Shown: piece after piece, positions 11,858 through 22,813 of the stretch
Layout of the letters: every line of letters begins with the position of its first letter
How positions within the stretch are numbered: the first letter of the stretch is position 1
NCBI GenBank assembly: GCA_002286855.1
Contig: NRSV01000012.1
Location: 62,001 to 126,000, forward strand
Reading direction: 5' to 3'
Source: Bipolaris cookei
Lineage: Eukaryota > Ascomycota > Dothideomycetes > Pleosporales > Pleosporaceae
DNA length: 64,000 nt
Position numbers and translations under genes: made by a program
The notes under the pieces: model-generated
Databases searched by the model: none
What the model saw: only the letters and a program-made list of their open reading frames with translations
What the model was told of the DNA's origin: nothing

Positions 11858-12557
11858 CTAGCACAAACACGGCAGATGAATAGTCTGATAATTACTGCAC
11901 GTCTTCCCACTCGGCGCATCGCTCCCCGTCTGCAGAAACAAATCGTAGTACCCAGCATCCGCCGAGTTGCACACCAGGAAATTCAGTTCTAAACAAAAGC
12001 ACCCCACATTAGCAAAAAAAGGTTCTAACATCCAAACAAAAGAACCTTTGAAGAGCCTTGCCACCTAGGGAGGGAGAAAGGGAATTGACTCACGTCGCCC
12101 ATAGCTACTCCCTTGCGTCGTAATAATTGTATCACCTTCGAGCCCCCACGCTGTCGTGTCGCCTTTTGCACCCCAAACCAGCGGCTTGTAACTCGTCGAT
12201 GCAGTAGCGATGTTTAGAAACTGATTTGTTTTTTTGGATTGAATGGTGCCGCCGATGGTGAACTCCTCAGCTGCGGATTCGGGTCCGAGAACGGGTTTTG
12301 ACGCTGAATCGACGTTAGTAAATTCCCGTTCTCAATGGATGTGAGGTTGTGTGTCTGGTAGACGCGAAGACGTGTAAGGATAGAGCAAAAAGGTGCTTAC
12401 AGTTCTTTGGACTGGCTTGCAGGTAGAGATGGTAAATAGGATCGCGAACGCCGCGGATCTTGCCTACCGTCGCTGCTGCTGCGGCGGCGGCATTCTCAAC
12501 AGGCGCAGCGGCAGCGCTTTGTGCGAGGAGCAGAAGTAGTGCGAAAAACGTCAACAT
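11858..12557 (-). CDS. Small secreted protein with C-terminal cysteines
   Basis: Three exons (12401..12557, 12094..12303, 11858..11988) with clean GT-AG introns encode 165 aa. The first 18 residues are a classical signal peptide: MLTF, then a run of Leu, then QSAAAA before a likely cleavage at Ala-Pro. An alanine run follows. The mature part is polar and rich in Gly, Thr and Ser (motifs IGGTIQSK, LVWGAKGD). Its four cysteines all lie in the last 45 residues (VCNS, KTCSN, PCLC), compatible with two disulfides. No known domain is recognised. Secretion is well supported. Whether it is a structural cell-surface protein, a degradative cofactor or an effector-like protein cannot be told from this sequence. 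Confidence 0.75.
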
Positions 12558-12995
12558 GGTAATGTGCGGTATCGAGGCTCAACTGCAGATAACCATGACG
12601 GTAGAACCACGACTCTAATACTCGGTTCTTGAGCCTGTAATCAATTTTGGCTTTTCTCGCCTCCTGGATTGCAATATCGCAGATAGATTGCGGTCGCGTC
12701 ACGCGTGGATGCATTGACTAGTAGATATTAAATACCCTTGTCGTGAAACTACCGCAAGCACCGGAACAAGGAGCGGACAGCACACAGAAACAGGACTAAT
12801 AATTAAATTATGGTATTCCCATCCTTCAGTTATAGTAAGAACTCTACATAGTGTTCAAATATCGGGATAACGGGTACAGCCTAGATGGAACCGGATGACG
12901 CGCAAATGGTAGAAGTGTCCAAATGCGTCCTGGTGGCGAACATAAATGACAAGGAATCTCTACCGTACGAGCCTGGTCAGAAATCAAGATTTCCC
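12558..12995. other. Intergenic between two minus-strand genes
   Basis: 438 bp containing the promoter of the secreted-protein gene and the 3' flank of the SNF2 gene. No other feature is supported. Confidence 0.4.
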
Positions 12996-15900
12996 TCACC
13001 CACTACCGAAAATACTAGACCCCAACCCCGACACGACTTTGTTTACTTGAGAAACACCAGCGTCAGCTGGCCCTTGTTCTGAAGGTATGCCAGTTTCCAT
13101 CGATACCACTTCCTCAGCACTGTTCGTACCGCCCTTTGGAATTCTAGCTTTCTTTGAAGGTTTCTCGACCGATTTCGTTCCCGTACCACCAAACCGATGA
13201 TACTTGTGTCGATTCGGTCGTCCAAATACCTTCTGGGGAGTGTGTAGCAGAGCAAAGCTAGATAACCCCTCGCCTTCATCCTCCTCAACTGGCAGTATCT
13301 GCGCGTTTTGGATAATCTCCACAATACCAGCATCATCTTCCAGCTCTTTAACTTCCTGATGATCCGCTCGTGTCATCTTCTTCGCGCGGTTGAAGATGGC
13401 ATGCTCGATCGTATTCTCAAGCACCAGCGTCTCAACGAGCACCTCTTTTGTCTGGCCTATGCGATGCGCTCGCTTGATTGCTTGAGCTTCTATGTTGGGC
13501 CTGTTGATCGGATTCACAATGAGTACGATACTCGCCGCATTCAGGTTCAGCCCAAGAGCACCGCAGGCGACATCGATCATGAGGACGCGGACGTATGGAT
13601 CTTCGGTGAATAGTCGCACATACTCAGACCGCAGTGTGTTGTCCAGATTCCTAGCGTAGATCCGGTGATTGACGTACATGAGCTCAAGGCATTGTGCTAT
13701 ATACCATGCTGCATTATCACCGTCGTAGAAGATGACAATCTTTTCAGTCGTTTGATGTTGCATTACCTTGTCTAGCAAATAGCTGAGTTTAGCGGAAGTC
13801 GTGCCCACTATATGAGTATCATGTAGGGGCGAGCTCGTAGGTAGATTTGCCGTTTCGTCCGCCAAAGTGAGCTTGCGCTTCTTGGAGCGAAGTGACGATG
13901 TGACAACTGCCACTCCTGCTGCATTGTCACGGAAATTGTTTTCTGATTGTCTCTGGGAAGAAGACGTGCCTGTCGTTACGAGAGTCCGCCGGCTTGTTGG
14001 TGATTGGTGGCCATCAATTAGTGATAATGGCACCCCGGCTTTCTTCGAGGGCGAGTCGGCCATTGTCTTCTCGCCGCTATCTTTAGCCCTGTCTTCCGCT
14101 TCTGTCATCGCTGCGACCTTGACTTTGGCCTCGCATCCCACAGCTTCAAGCCCGACAGTAGGGTCATGTGACAGTATGTTGCTATCAACATGAAGCTGTC
14201 CTTCAATCAGTTGTGTAATGCCGATCATCGTAGGTTCTGTTGAATCACCGAGTGCAAAGGTACTGCGTGATTCTCTGGGCCACTCTTTGACAGCCATTCC
14301 CACCTCGTGCGCGTTGCTTAGCGCTTTCCAACCTTCCGAAGCCGTCAACTTGGACACGACCTGACAGCTCTCGAGTAGGGCCCGTGAATCTTCAATGGAG
14401 CAATTTATGCCCTCTTTGGCTAGGTACTTGCTGCTAGTTTCAATTGTGGCGATAACGTCTAGTAAACTAAACCCAGTCCATGTGAAGTTCGATTGACGCA
14501 AGTTTCTTATCAGGGCATGACGCTCCTTGACACTGTTCTTGTGGAAAAGGTAATCAACGTCGGTCCTTTCGCTCGTGATAGCATTCGCCCGGAGTACCTG
14601 AACAAATAGATTTGCCGTCATTTTGTCATACCAACATGGCTTGAGAAACACAACGCGATGCCGCATGGGAGGCAGAACAATGTCTCTCTCAACATCTTCT
14701 GGCCGCGTCTTCACAACCAAGCCTTCTAGTGTCCGTAAAAAGCAAGATGAAAATCCAGAGTAGGTCTTGCGATATTGGTGCTCATGGCGATAGATATGTT
14801 CTTCCCAGTTAAGCTTGCCTTCAGAGCTATCGCACCAAGGACGGGCCATGAGAAAATTTGAGACCAGAACTCCTAAAGCCTTAGCAGCCTTGAGGTTATC
14901 AGGGTCGAGATTGAATGATTTCCTTTTCTCGATAGCAAGCTCACGCTGCAATGCGGTGTCGCTTTCGGTTTCCATGGTAGCCATATCGACCTCTACGCCG
15001 ACCAAGTTCTTTGCAGGGGCTGGAGGTGAAAATCAGTAAGCGCAATCGAGTTTCTTTCCAACTACTTACTGCCAGATACAACCCAGCGCCTCTCTGCCTC
15101 GATTTGTTTTGCGACTAATACGGCGTTTGATAAAGAACTAGAGAATGAGTGACCCTCGTCAATGATGACCCTCAACCAGTGAATCTTCTTCAGTGGTGAT
15201 TCGTAGAATTTGTTGAAGTCGACACAGTTACAATCAGGAACCCTACTGGTCCCAATGTATGGACAGTTACAAGCACGGGTTACTCCACAGACTGCCCGTC
15301 TCCCTTGATCGTCCTGTCCGTCCTGGATCTCTTGTTCAAATCGATTACGTGTAAAGAGAAGTACATCAAACTTCATCAGTTCGGTGGGGACTGGTAGCTC
15401 GCTCCGAAATTGCATGTTGTCGTCATCGTACAAATTACTCTGTACCTTGCTCCCACGCTTTGTCACAGTGTCTAGAACTAGGACTTTAAGACCACCTTGG
15501 AGCACATGTTTTTTTATCTCCGACTGCCACTGGTGCAAAAGATTTCTCGGTACAACAACGATGGTACCGGATGATATTATCAGTTTACGGGGTGGAGGTA
15601 TCCTGGCGCTTCTGTTTATCCTAGAAAGCTCAGCCGGAATTTCATAAAATGCGATGTTTCGGTCAAGCGCATTTCGATATTTCGTCATGTCTCCGGCGCC
15701 ATTTGTTTCGGACTGCTCCAAAAAGCCCCGTGCAGGTACAGAATAGCGCCCAAGAATAGACGCTGCCATATCTGATAGCTTTCCTACGCGGTGGCGAACG
15801 GGAGGGGGCGGTCGGTAGGCTGCGGGTATCTTGGGCAGATGGTATTTACTAGCCAGAATTACAGCTAAACAGATGATAGTCTTTCCTAAGCCCATAGTCT

Positions 15901-16912
15901 CTGCTAGAATCCCTCCTCGGGTAGTTTCGTAGTATCGAGGCTCTTGCAAAAAAGATTCATCACGGCTCCCAAAGTAAAATATTTTACCATCGGGAGACGA
16001 ACGTACTTCTAACCTCGGATCGAGCTGTAATTGAGGCGCTGCCTCCCTCTGCAATATCGCGCTTGCAGAACGAGCTTGGTAGGCATACAATCTAGTTCGT
16101 AGCCCTGGGAGTGCTTGTTCGCCATACTCTTCCCATCCTGAGACAGTTGCTGACTCCAGTAGATCGTTTACAGCAGCTCTTGTATACCGATCCCTAATTT
16201 CTCCTGGAACCGGCGCTGGTGATGGTAACTTGTTGAACAGATAATATAGCGAGGAAAGTTCGGCGTCGGCCCAGGGATCGAAGTGGCGTATTTCCTTTTC
16301 GTCGGGATCACCGTACCAGGCCTTTGTTGATATGTCAATGGATTTGAGAAATTGCCGTAAGGTAGCCTTCAATTTCCTGCTATTGCGATCAATGGAACGG
16401 CGACCCCAATCTTCTGGCATCAAATACACCCGTACTGAACTCTGGAAAGGAGCAGTACCAGGCGCAAAATTGTGCAGAAAGAGCCGTATCCAGTGTGCCT
16501 CGAGCAGCCTGGAAGCTTCGTTGCCAATGATTGCTTTCACCTCTTCTGGAAGCTCATGATACAGCAACTCCATCCACTTAATATCTGCTTGGGGTTTATG
16601 AGATGGGAGGAGCGATTCGTGAAAGTGAAGGCAGCCAAGAGCGATATAGCAATCAACATCGTGCCGCTTTGTAGCCAGGCTTTGAGTGAGGTCATCTTTC
16701 GATGAGGCTGAGGTGATTGCCATTTGCTTAGCTACAGTCGACAGTATAGTTGTGGACTGTGATGCAGCAGATGCGGGATAATCCTTGACATCTACTTGTT
16801 TGTTACTTGTGGTGCCTGACGCCGCTCGTGGCGATTCATTAGTACGTGGAATACCAGTTCCGTCCCAGGAGACAAGCCTGGGAACCACGAGTCGTTCACT
16901 CATTTCGAACAT
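12996..16912 (-). CDS. SNF2-family DNA-dependent ATPase, HLTF/Rad5-like core without RING
   Basis: Two exons (15070..16912 and 12996..15019) joined by a 50-nt intron that falls inside helicase motif III, so VVSG-T-PAKNL is rebuilt on splicing; 1288 aa. Motif I is MGLGKT (340-345), motif II is DEGH (about 585-588) and the C-terminal helicase motifs appear as VCGALGLNL-like and QAIKRAHRIGQ. DEGH instead of DEAH is normal for the HLTF/Rad5/Rad16 branch. That branch often has a RING finger between the two RecA lobes. Here the insert is long and low-complexity, and I see no C3HC4 pattern. A cysteine cluster (CGVTRACNCP, CNC) precedes motif II. Likely role: chromatin or DNA-repair translocase. The start could also be the second Met four codons downstream. 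Confidence 0.85.
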
Positions 16913-17203
16913 TAATTATAAGTCAACCCAGAAGATGGAAAGCATTGAGCCTCAGAGTGAGAAGATGAACTTGAAAACAGATTTTGTTGGTCGATATGAC
17001 TAGTGAGAGTCAAGGCAACTGCGAGGTGCACGGTGTGGACGTTTCGCGCTAACGCTTTTGGTTAGTGTGATTAGCTGAGCGTCTACAAGGTCTGATTCTA
17101 CGACGAAAAGCTACAAACGGTAGCTCAATAAATACTTTTCATAGCTCTGGAGACTGCAGAGTACAAGCCCAAAACGCCGATACGCCATGCTGATACTAAC
17201 AAT

Positions 17204-18775
17204 CTACCGCATCTCCTGCTGCCCTGTGGTAGGCTTCACATTGTCACCTTCAACCCACACGTTTTCCATTGCCTTCTCTAGAATTTGCATACCTTCCTCG
17301 ATCTGTGCTTCAGTAATCACAAGTGGAGGAACAAACCTCAGCGTATTTGTACCGCAAGTGATGATCAGAAGACCTCGTTCGCGGGCAGCTGTGACGATGG
17401 GCGTAGGATCTGTGTCCAGTTGAAGACCGAGGATTAATCCCTTACCCCTGACTTCCTTGATCTGACTCGGGAAGCGGGTTCGCAGAGAATCAAAGTGCTT
17501 GCGAAATGCTTGCTCTTTGGTGGGTATCGAGTCGAGAATCTCTGGAGAGGAAAGACGTGATAGAATATAGGAAGCGACGCGCGATCCGAGAGGGTTGCCT
17601 CCGAACGTTGTGCCGTGGTCGCCAGTCTTGATATGGTCGCACACATAGTCATTGACAATAGTGGCACCAATGGGAAAACCGTTGCCCAATGCCTTGGCGG
17701 TGGTCACAATATCAGGGTGACACTCCTTGGGGTAGCCACCGTGAGCCCAGAAGGTGCCTGTTCGTCCGAGGCCGCACTGGATCTCGTCGAATATAAGGAC
17801 AGCACCGACTTCTGTGCAGCGCTTCCGTAGTGCGATGAGGAACTCAGGGGTCGCTACGTTTACTCCTCCTTCTCCCTGGATGGGTTCAACAATAACGCCG
17901 CATGTGGCGTCTGTGACCAACTCATTGACAGCGTCGACACCGTTGAACTTTCCGTACCTGAAGCCAGGAATCATAGGCGAGAATGGAGTTTGATATTTTG
18001 GATTGGGTGTTGCACTCAAACTTCCCATGGTACGGCCGTGGAACGAGTTGTGGAACGAAACAAACTCATGCTTGTCTTTGTTTGGAGAAATAGACTTGCC
18101 TACTTTGCGCGCGAACTTAATGGCAGCCTCATTTGCCTCGGAACCACTGTTGCATATGAATGTGCGAGTTGCGCTAGCAAATCCTCCGGTCGCATGCGTC
18201 AGCTGGATGAGCTGTTTCGAGAGAAGACCTGTGTGTGGGTTGTGATAGAGGTTCGAAGTATGCATCAGTTGTTTAGCCTACATCAATGTCAGCCGATTTC
18301 AAGCATTCCATAAGGATGCGTATCTTACTTGCTCTCCAATGACTTGCGCTACGCCAGCATCGCAGTGTCCCAAAGCATTGACAGCGATACCAGAGGTAAG
18401 GTCAAGATACCTCCTGTTCTCGATGTCCCACATGTAACATCCTTCTCCCTTTTCGAACATTGGTGGCGGGCGAACATAAGTCGGGACCATGTACGGCAGT
18501 TGCTGGTTGACTAAACCTGCAGTCTTCGAAGTGGCAGGCGGATCGGGTGTTGGCAACGACCCATCACGCTAGAAAATGTAAGTCATAGAGAATAACATAC
18601 TCCGGATTGATGGTAGGCTTACAGCTATTGAGTCCAAGACATCCTGGGGCAGACTTGAACCTTTCAGCCCAGCCGCTGCTGAAGCAAATCGCGCAGACGT
18701 GCGATTAATGCACGGCGCACGCAATGCAGAATAAACCCTCCTGTAAGCAATTCGTGCAGCCATTGCGAATAACAA
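17204..18775 (-). CDS. ARG8: Acetylornithine aminotransferase, mitochondrial
   Basis: Three exons (18623..18775, 18329..18568, 17204..18277) give 488 aa. It transfers the amino group from glutamate to N-acetylglutamate semialdehyde in arginine synthesis, using PLP. Visible motifs: CNSGSEANEAA (172-183, PLP phosphate site), FHGRTMG, LIFDEIQCGLGRTG (the Asp that holds the PLP ring) and TTAKALGNGFPIGA, where Lys at about 326 should form the Schiff base. The N-terminus is Arg/Ala-rich without acidic residues (MAARIAYRRV, SARFASAA), as expected of a mitochondrial presequence. Translation may start at 18775 or at the in-frame Met at 18763. Ornithine aminotransferase is the main alternative, but the context of motifs and the mitochondrial presequence favour ARG8. 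Confidence 0.9.
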
Positions 18776-19009
18776 GCACTATGAGAAACAAGAAGAGGAA
18801 GGCTAGTGTAAAACAATTAGCATTGGAATGCTTGTTGAGGCATGACTGTTAGGGCGTGACGCAACGCCCAAAATTTTGGGCTGCACACGGGATGCGGGCC
18901 GAGGTCCTAGTTGTTGGCTGACGGGGGATGTGTATTACAAACAATATATTCACAACTTTTGCGGGATCTTGCATCGAAGTATCACCAACGCGAACGACTG
19001 TTCGCGCAA

Positions 19010-19115
19010 GTCTCGTTGGTGTAGTTGGTTATCACGTGGGTCTCATATCCTCCATGCTATGTCTACTCTAAGAGTAGAAATCCCAAGGCCGCCAGTTCGA
19101 GTCTGGCACGGGACA
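19010..19115 (+). tRNA. tRNA-Met (CAT), elongator type, with a 32-nt intron
   Basis: The exons fold as a complete cloverleaf of 74 nt. The acceptor stem GTCTCGT pairs with ACGGGAC (one G-T). The D arm contains TGTAGTTGGTTATCA. The anticodon loop is CTCATA with CAT at 19044-19046, and the T arm is GCCAG-TTCGAGT-CTGGC. Discriminator A is at 19115. A 32-nt intron (about 19048..19079) sits at the canonical position after nucleotide 37. The T31-T39 mismatch in the anticodon stem also occurs in yeast elongator tRNA-Met. Both internal promoter boxes (A box near 19017-19028, B box near 19094-19104) are present. Confidence 0.9.
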
Positions 19116-19121
19116 ACTTTG

Positions 19122-19127
19122 TTTTTT
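19122..19127 (+). terminator. RNA polymerase III T-run terminator
   Basis: A run of six T residues starts 7 nt after the tRNA 3' end, the usual Pol III stop signal. Confidence 0.75.
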
Positions 19128-19531
19128 GCTGCCGTGGCGTCTGTGACAGCACAGATACGCCTGTTTTTTTTGGACTATACCTTGGACACGTCTGTATCTT
19201 TTTCGTACCATGGGACGCCTATACATCGTTTTCCATTCTAATCTGAAGATCACTATATGTAACCTGATATTTGAGGCTCCAATTTTTCTCCGCAACATAC
19301 AAAATCCCTCGTAGACACGTCGTGGAGCCTCGACGCCACGATTCGCATGTTGTCGTGAGTGTTTCGCGATTATCAGGGGTTCAAGCCCGCGATGACGTGG
19401 CTCATTGATGTCATTTACTAGCGAATATCTACTATGTAATCTCATAACGCGAACCTACTCCTCGAGAGAACCATGGTGTATTCCATTGTGTCGAAAATCT
19501 GCATCTTTCATCTCAGATATCATCGACAAGC
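19128..19531. other. Intergenic between tRNA and hypothetical gene
   Basis: About 400 bp. A GGGGTTCAAGCCC segment near 19375 resembles a T arm, but no cloverleaf can be built around it. No other feature is seen. Confidence 0.4.
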
Positions 19532-20905
19532 ATGCCTCCAGCTAAGAAACAGAAGAACTCGCACAATTCTGGCGTCTCCACGCAAGACGCCGACAGCGAC
19601 AGCTCAGACTCCGCCTTTGAATCTGTGCGCCCGCGCAAAAACAATAAGCACAAGAGCACGGAAAGTGCGAATGAATACAACCAGAACGCGAGCAAGCGGG
19701 TAGAGATAGAGAAATTACCACCATACGACTATGTTTGCATCCCTCGCCCCCTCTTCGATGTCGAGGGCGAGAACTGGCTCACATGGTCGATCAATCCGTC
19801 TGCCCATGTCGAAGAGGAAGATGTCTATAGCAAACTGTACAAACCCAAATGGGAGCAGGAAAAGAAAGATGGTGTCTACATGTCCCTAACTGAGAACCAT
19901 CCAGGACGCAAGTGGGTCATGATGCGGGGTGCATGGCTCAAGAGAGACTTCCTGGCCCGAAAAGCTGGGTACTGTAACTCTAACAACTTTAGCATGCACA
20001 TTCACAACGATTGGGCAAGTTGGGGTATAATTGAGATTGCGGAGAACGTGGTATGTGATGCTGTGTTGAACACACGTATTAGTCGCACGCTAATCGGTCT
20101 AAAGATAATCGAGTTTAACAAGGCCTATCAATCAAAAGAGTCTACGCGCCTCGAAGAGATGTGGATCATCATTAGTGCTGTGGGTTTGTGGCTCAATGAA
20201 GAAGATCGCGTTAGCCAACTCATTGACGGCGAAGCTGAAGAGATACTAATGTTCGTTGGCCTTCTTGGCTGTGCATTACTCACAACTCTTGCGGCCGTAG
20301 AGAAGGCGGGCGAACTCAAACCAGACTCATGTTTTATCGATCTGACACTCGTCATCGCCTATTACATGGAGATATCATACGATCTTCCTGCCTATGGTAT
20401 CGATGGTGAATGTGTAGCCTGGCGCAAGCACGCTATAAAATACTTCGAGCAGGGCAAGCTGGATCCAGTCAATGGTCTTTCGACGACTCAAACACGGATT
20501 GAGAAAGTGAACAAGGTGAACAATTACAATGAGGAACCTGGCGGGAAATTTTCTGGGGAAGGTGTCCCTGGTGTGTCCGATGACAATCCAGTGCTGAAAT
20601 TACTCCGGGAGGAAGACGTTGAAAAGGAAAATGAGCATCCAAAAGCAACGGACAAGACATCTGGGTCATCGAATACGAAGAACAGTAAAGGTAAAAATGC
20701 AAAGAACAAGGATGATGTCTGGAATTGGGTCAAATTTTTCAAAACATACAAGAAGCAACGAGACCCAGTAATGGGTGGCTCGCACTACGATATCACCAAG
20801 ATGTCTCGAGCTGAACGAGCGGAGTCGGCATTTGATCGCAAAGATCCCCTCGCAGATATACCGGCCGAAGATCTGAAAAACAATCTGATAGATTTCGGGT
20901 CATAG
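19532..20905 (+). CDS. Uncharacterised 457-aa protein
   Basis: A single uninterrupted reading frame of 457 codons with a good start (MPPAKKQKN). The first ~60 residues are a basic, Ser/Asp-rich disordered tail with lysine clusters that could be a nuclear localisation signal. The middle (about 60-300) is ordered and contains Trp-rich motifs (NWLTWSINPS, DWASWGIIEI) and a hydrophobic stretch (EEILMFVGLLGCALLTTLAAVE) that looks more like a buried helix than a membrane anchor. From about 340 on it is again charged and disordered (NTKNSKGKNAKNKDD). No domain is recognised. Length, codon regularity and lack of stops argue for a real gene. Function is unknown. Confidence 0.7.
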   Translation: MPPAKKQKNSHNSGVSTQDADSDSSDSAFESVRPRKNNKHKSTESANEYNQNASKRVEIEKLPPYDYVCIPRPLFDVEGENWLTWSINPSAHVEEEDVYSKLYKPKWEQEKKDGVYMSLTENHPGRKWVMMRGAWLKRDFLARKAGYCNSNNFSMHIHNDWASWGIIEIAENVVCDAVLNTRISRTLIGLKIIEFNKAYQSKESTRLEEMWIIISAVGLWLNEEDRVSQLIDGEAEEILMFVGLLGCALLTTLAAVEKAGELKPDSCFIDLTLVIAYYMEISYDLPAYGIDGECVAWRKHAIKYFEQGKLDPVNGLSTTQTRIEKVNKVNNYNEEPGGKFSGEGVPGVSDDNPVLKLLREEDVEKENEHPKATDKTSGSSNTKNSKGKNAKNKDDVWNWVKFFKTYKKQRDPVMGGSHYDITKMSRAERAESAFDRKDPLADIPAEDLKNNLIDFGS

Positions 20906-21055
20906 TGGGAGTCATTTGCTGGATGTTTTGATGGGAATGGGTGGGAACGGCATTGGCTCAATTATTTGTTTCATTCGGATATCGACATGTTGTATTATAG
21001 TTCTAATCGTTTCTTACAAATTTCGTGTTGTGTTTTACGATTCCAACTACGGACT

Positions 21056-22171
21056 CTACTGCACACATCCCCGAGTGTCCACCGGCCAAATCTCTTCAAT
21101 TACTCCCTTCCTGTGAGCATAATACACATCATGCAGATTTACCGTGGGATCAATATGGCTCGGGATCATCTCCACCCTATCCCCTATCCTCAACTCGCTT
21201 GCCTTTCCCTCTTCCCACTTGAGACTCCCATGCTCATCGCCCAACACCCTATATTCATACCCTTGCGTCTTACACTCCGCAAGTCCAGAATCCGTAGTCA
21301 AACTCTTCAATCCCGCATCAGTCGTAACAACATTGGGACCCTGCTTGCTCAGCACCGTCGACAAGATGGTCAAACTCTGTGAGAAATTATGCCTCCCAAC
21401 CGCATTCCTGTAATCCGTATCCATGAAAAGAAACGACCCAGGTTGCACCTCCGTAACCCCCGGCACTCTTGCACAAAACTCTGCCGTCCCAGTTCCCCCC
21501 GTAGTAACAACACCAATCTTATGCCCCTCTTTCCTCAGCGCCTCCGCCGTCTCAACCAAAACCCGCATACTCTCCAAACACCGCTCTTTCCTCTTCTCTA
21601 GCCCATGCACATGTTGCACGTGTCCCTCATACCCCTGCACCCCAATCAACTCAAGATGCCGCGTCTGCGCCACAAAAGCCGCAAGCTCCTTCGCCGGCAC
21701 CCCAGGCTGCACGCCCGTCCGATGAAGCCCGACATCCAGATCCACCAGCGTCTGCACTTCTTTCCCCTTAAACCCGCGTTCAGAAAGCGCATCATCGATA
21801 GCAGCAGCGCCCTGCACACTATCAACCACAATCCGCACACCAGGATACTTCTTAAGTAACTCGACTAGTCGCTGGACTTTTGCTGCGCCAACGACTTCAC
21901 ACGTGATGAGTAGGTCTGAAAAGCCCTTGGAGCACATGACTTCTGCTTCAGAGAGTTTGGCTACGCAGCCGCCTTTTGCGCCTGCGGCTACCATTTTCTG
22001 AGCCACGATGGAGGATTTGCTGGTCTTCAAGTGCGGGCGGATGGATACGCCTGTGGGGAGAAGTTGGGACATTAGGGTTTGGAGGTTGGATTCCATGATG
22101 TCGAGGTCGACGATCATGGAGGGGGTATCGAGAGCGGATATGGAATCGCCGATTTTGGGTGCGTAGGGCAT
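21056..22171 (-). CDS. D-threonine aldolase-like fold-III PLP enzyme
   Basis: Intronless, 371 aa. The N-terminal alanine-racemase-like barrel carries the PLP lysine in RPHLKTSKS (Lys about 49). VVTTGGTGT and EVQPGSF are typical of the D-threonine aldolase/D-serine dehydratase family. Near the C-terminus, IPSHIDPTVNL supplies an H-x-D pair (about His339, Asp341) where D-serine dehydratases usually have H-x-C. This metal-site difference favours D-threonine aldolase, which splits D-threonine and other beta-hydroxy-D-amino acids to glycine and an aldehyde with a divalent metal. A D-serine dehydratase-like activity remains possible. The gene converges on the uncharacterised gene with a 150-bp spacer, and its 5' side is next to a MITE. 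Confidence 0.85.
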   Translation of the reverse strand: MPYAPKIGDSISALDTPSMIVDLDIMESNLQTLMSQLLPTGVSIRPHLKTSKSSIVAQKMVAAGAKGGCVAKLSEAEVMCSKGFSDLLITCEVVGAAKVQRLVELLKKYPGVRIVVDSVQGAAAIDDALSERGFKGKEVQTLVDLDVGLHRTGVQPGVPAKELAAFVAQTRHLELIGVQGYEGHVQHVHGLEKRKERCLESMRVLVETAEALRKEGHKIGVVTTGGTGTAEFCARVPGVTEVQPGSFLFMDTDYRNAVGRHNFSQSLTILSTVLSKQGPNVVTTDAGLKSLTTDSGLAECKTQGYEYRVLGDEHGSLKWEEGKASELRIGDRVEMIPSHIDPTVNLHDVYYAHRKGVIEEIWPVDTRGCVQ

Positions 22172-22255
22172 GGTTGCGATTGGTGTGGCAGAGAGGTATA
22201 CGTTAGTCGGGTTTGTGGTCAGGCTGTGGTGATGTGGTGTAAATGAGGGGAAGTA

Positions 22256-22415
22256 CGGAGGTGCCTTTCAAAAGTTTTGTCTGACAATAACCTCGGCGCT
22301 TTGGCTAGACTGGTGAAAACCCCACATTCTGCTTTATATCCGAACGTGGGGTTTTCGCCAGTCTAACCAAAGCGCCGAGGTTATTGTCAGACAAAACTTT
22401 TGAACGGCACTTCCG
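22256..22415. mobile_element. 160-bp foldback MITE of Tc1/mariner type
   Basis: An almost perfect palindrome: two arms of about 68 bp differ at only a few positions around a loop of roughly 20 bp. It is flanked by TA on both sides (22254-22255, 22416-22417). Its outer ends (CGGAGGTGCCTTTCAAAAG) nearly match the ends of the Tc1 element 250 bp to the right (CGGAGGTGCTTTTCAAAAG). That is the expected relation between a non-autonomous MITE and its transposase-bearing relative. It has no coding capacity. Confidence 0.85.
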
Positions 22416-22666
22416 TAACTTTGTAACAATTAATATTTTTTTCCAGTTTCTTGCAAAAGGTCTGTGAGTTGGAAGATGTATGAATTGTAATAGCATCTCG
22501 GAATACTTCGGAGTTGAAGACTATATTCAAAGAGTTAGAGCGAATATCGGACTTGAAGGTGGTGCTGAAGATAAGGCGTTTCCGAGGTGGAGAGGTTATT
22601 GTTGTTGTAGCCCAAACGGGTAAGCCGGGCGTCAAGCCACCTTCCGAACACGATAGTAGAACTGTA

Positions 22667-22711
22667 CGGAGGTGCTTTTCAAAAGTCCTTGCCTGACTTG
22701 GCGAGCAGGGG
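22667..22711 (+). repeat. Left terminal inverted repeat of the Tc1 element
   Basis: 45 bp beginning CGGAGGTGCTTTTCAAAAG; its reverse complement is found at 24138..24182 with no mismatch. Confidence 0.92.
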
Positions 22712-22813
22712 CTTATAGAACCAACCAAATTAGGAAACATCTCCGATATGACGTGGCTCTTGCTTCAGACCTCATACTGTATCTCTACAATTTTTTATCA
22801 AACTCTTAATACC

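Noticed and set aside
4845..12557. Secondary-metabolite cluster made of the monooxygenase, ABC transporter and SDR
   Set aside because: The transporter is a peroxisomal ABCD type, the SDR is carbonyl-reductase-like, and no backbone enzyme or cluster regulator is present.
19310..19400. Possible second tRNA around GGGGTTCAAGCCC
   Set aside because: A 7-bp acceptor stem can be drawn, but the T stem does not pair with a normal seven-base loop and there is no D arm.
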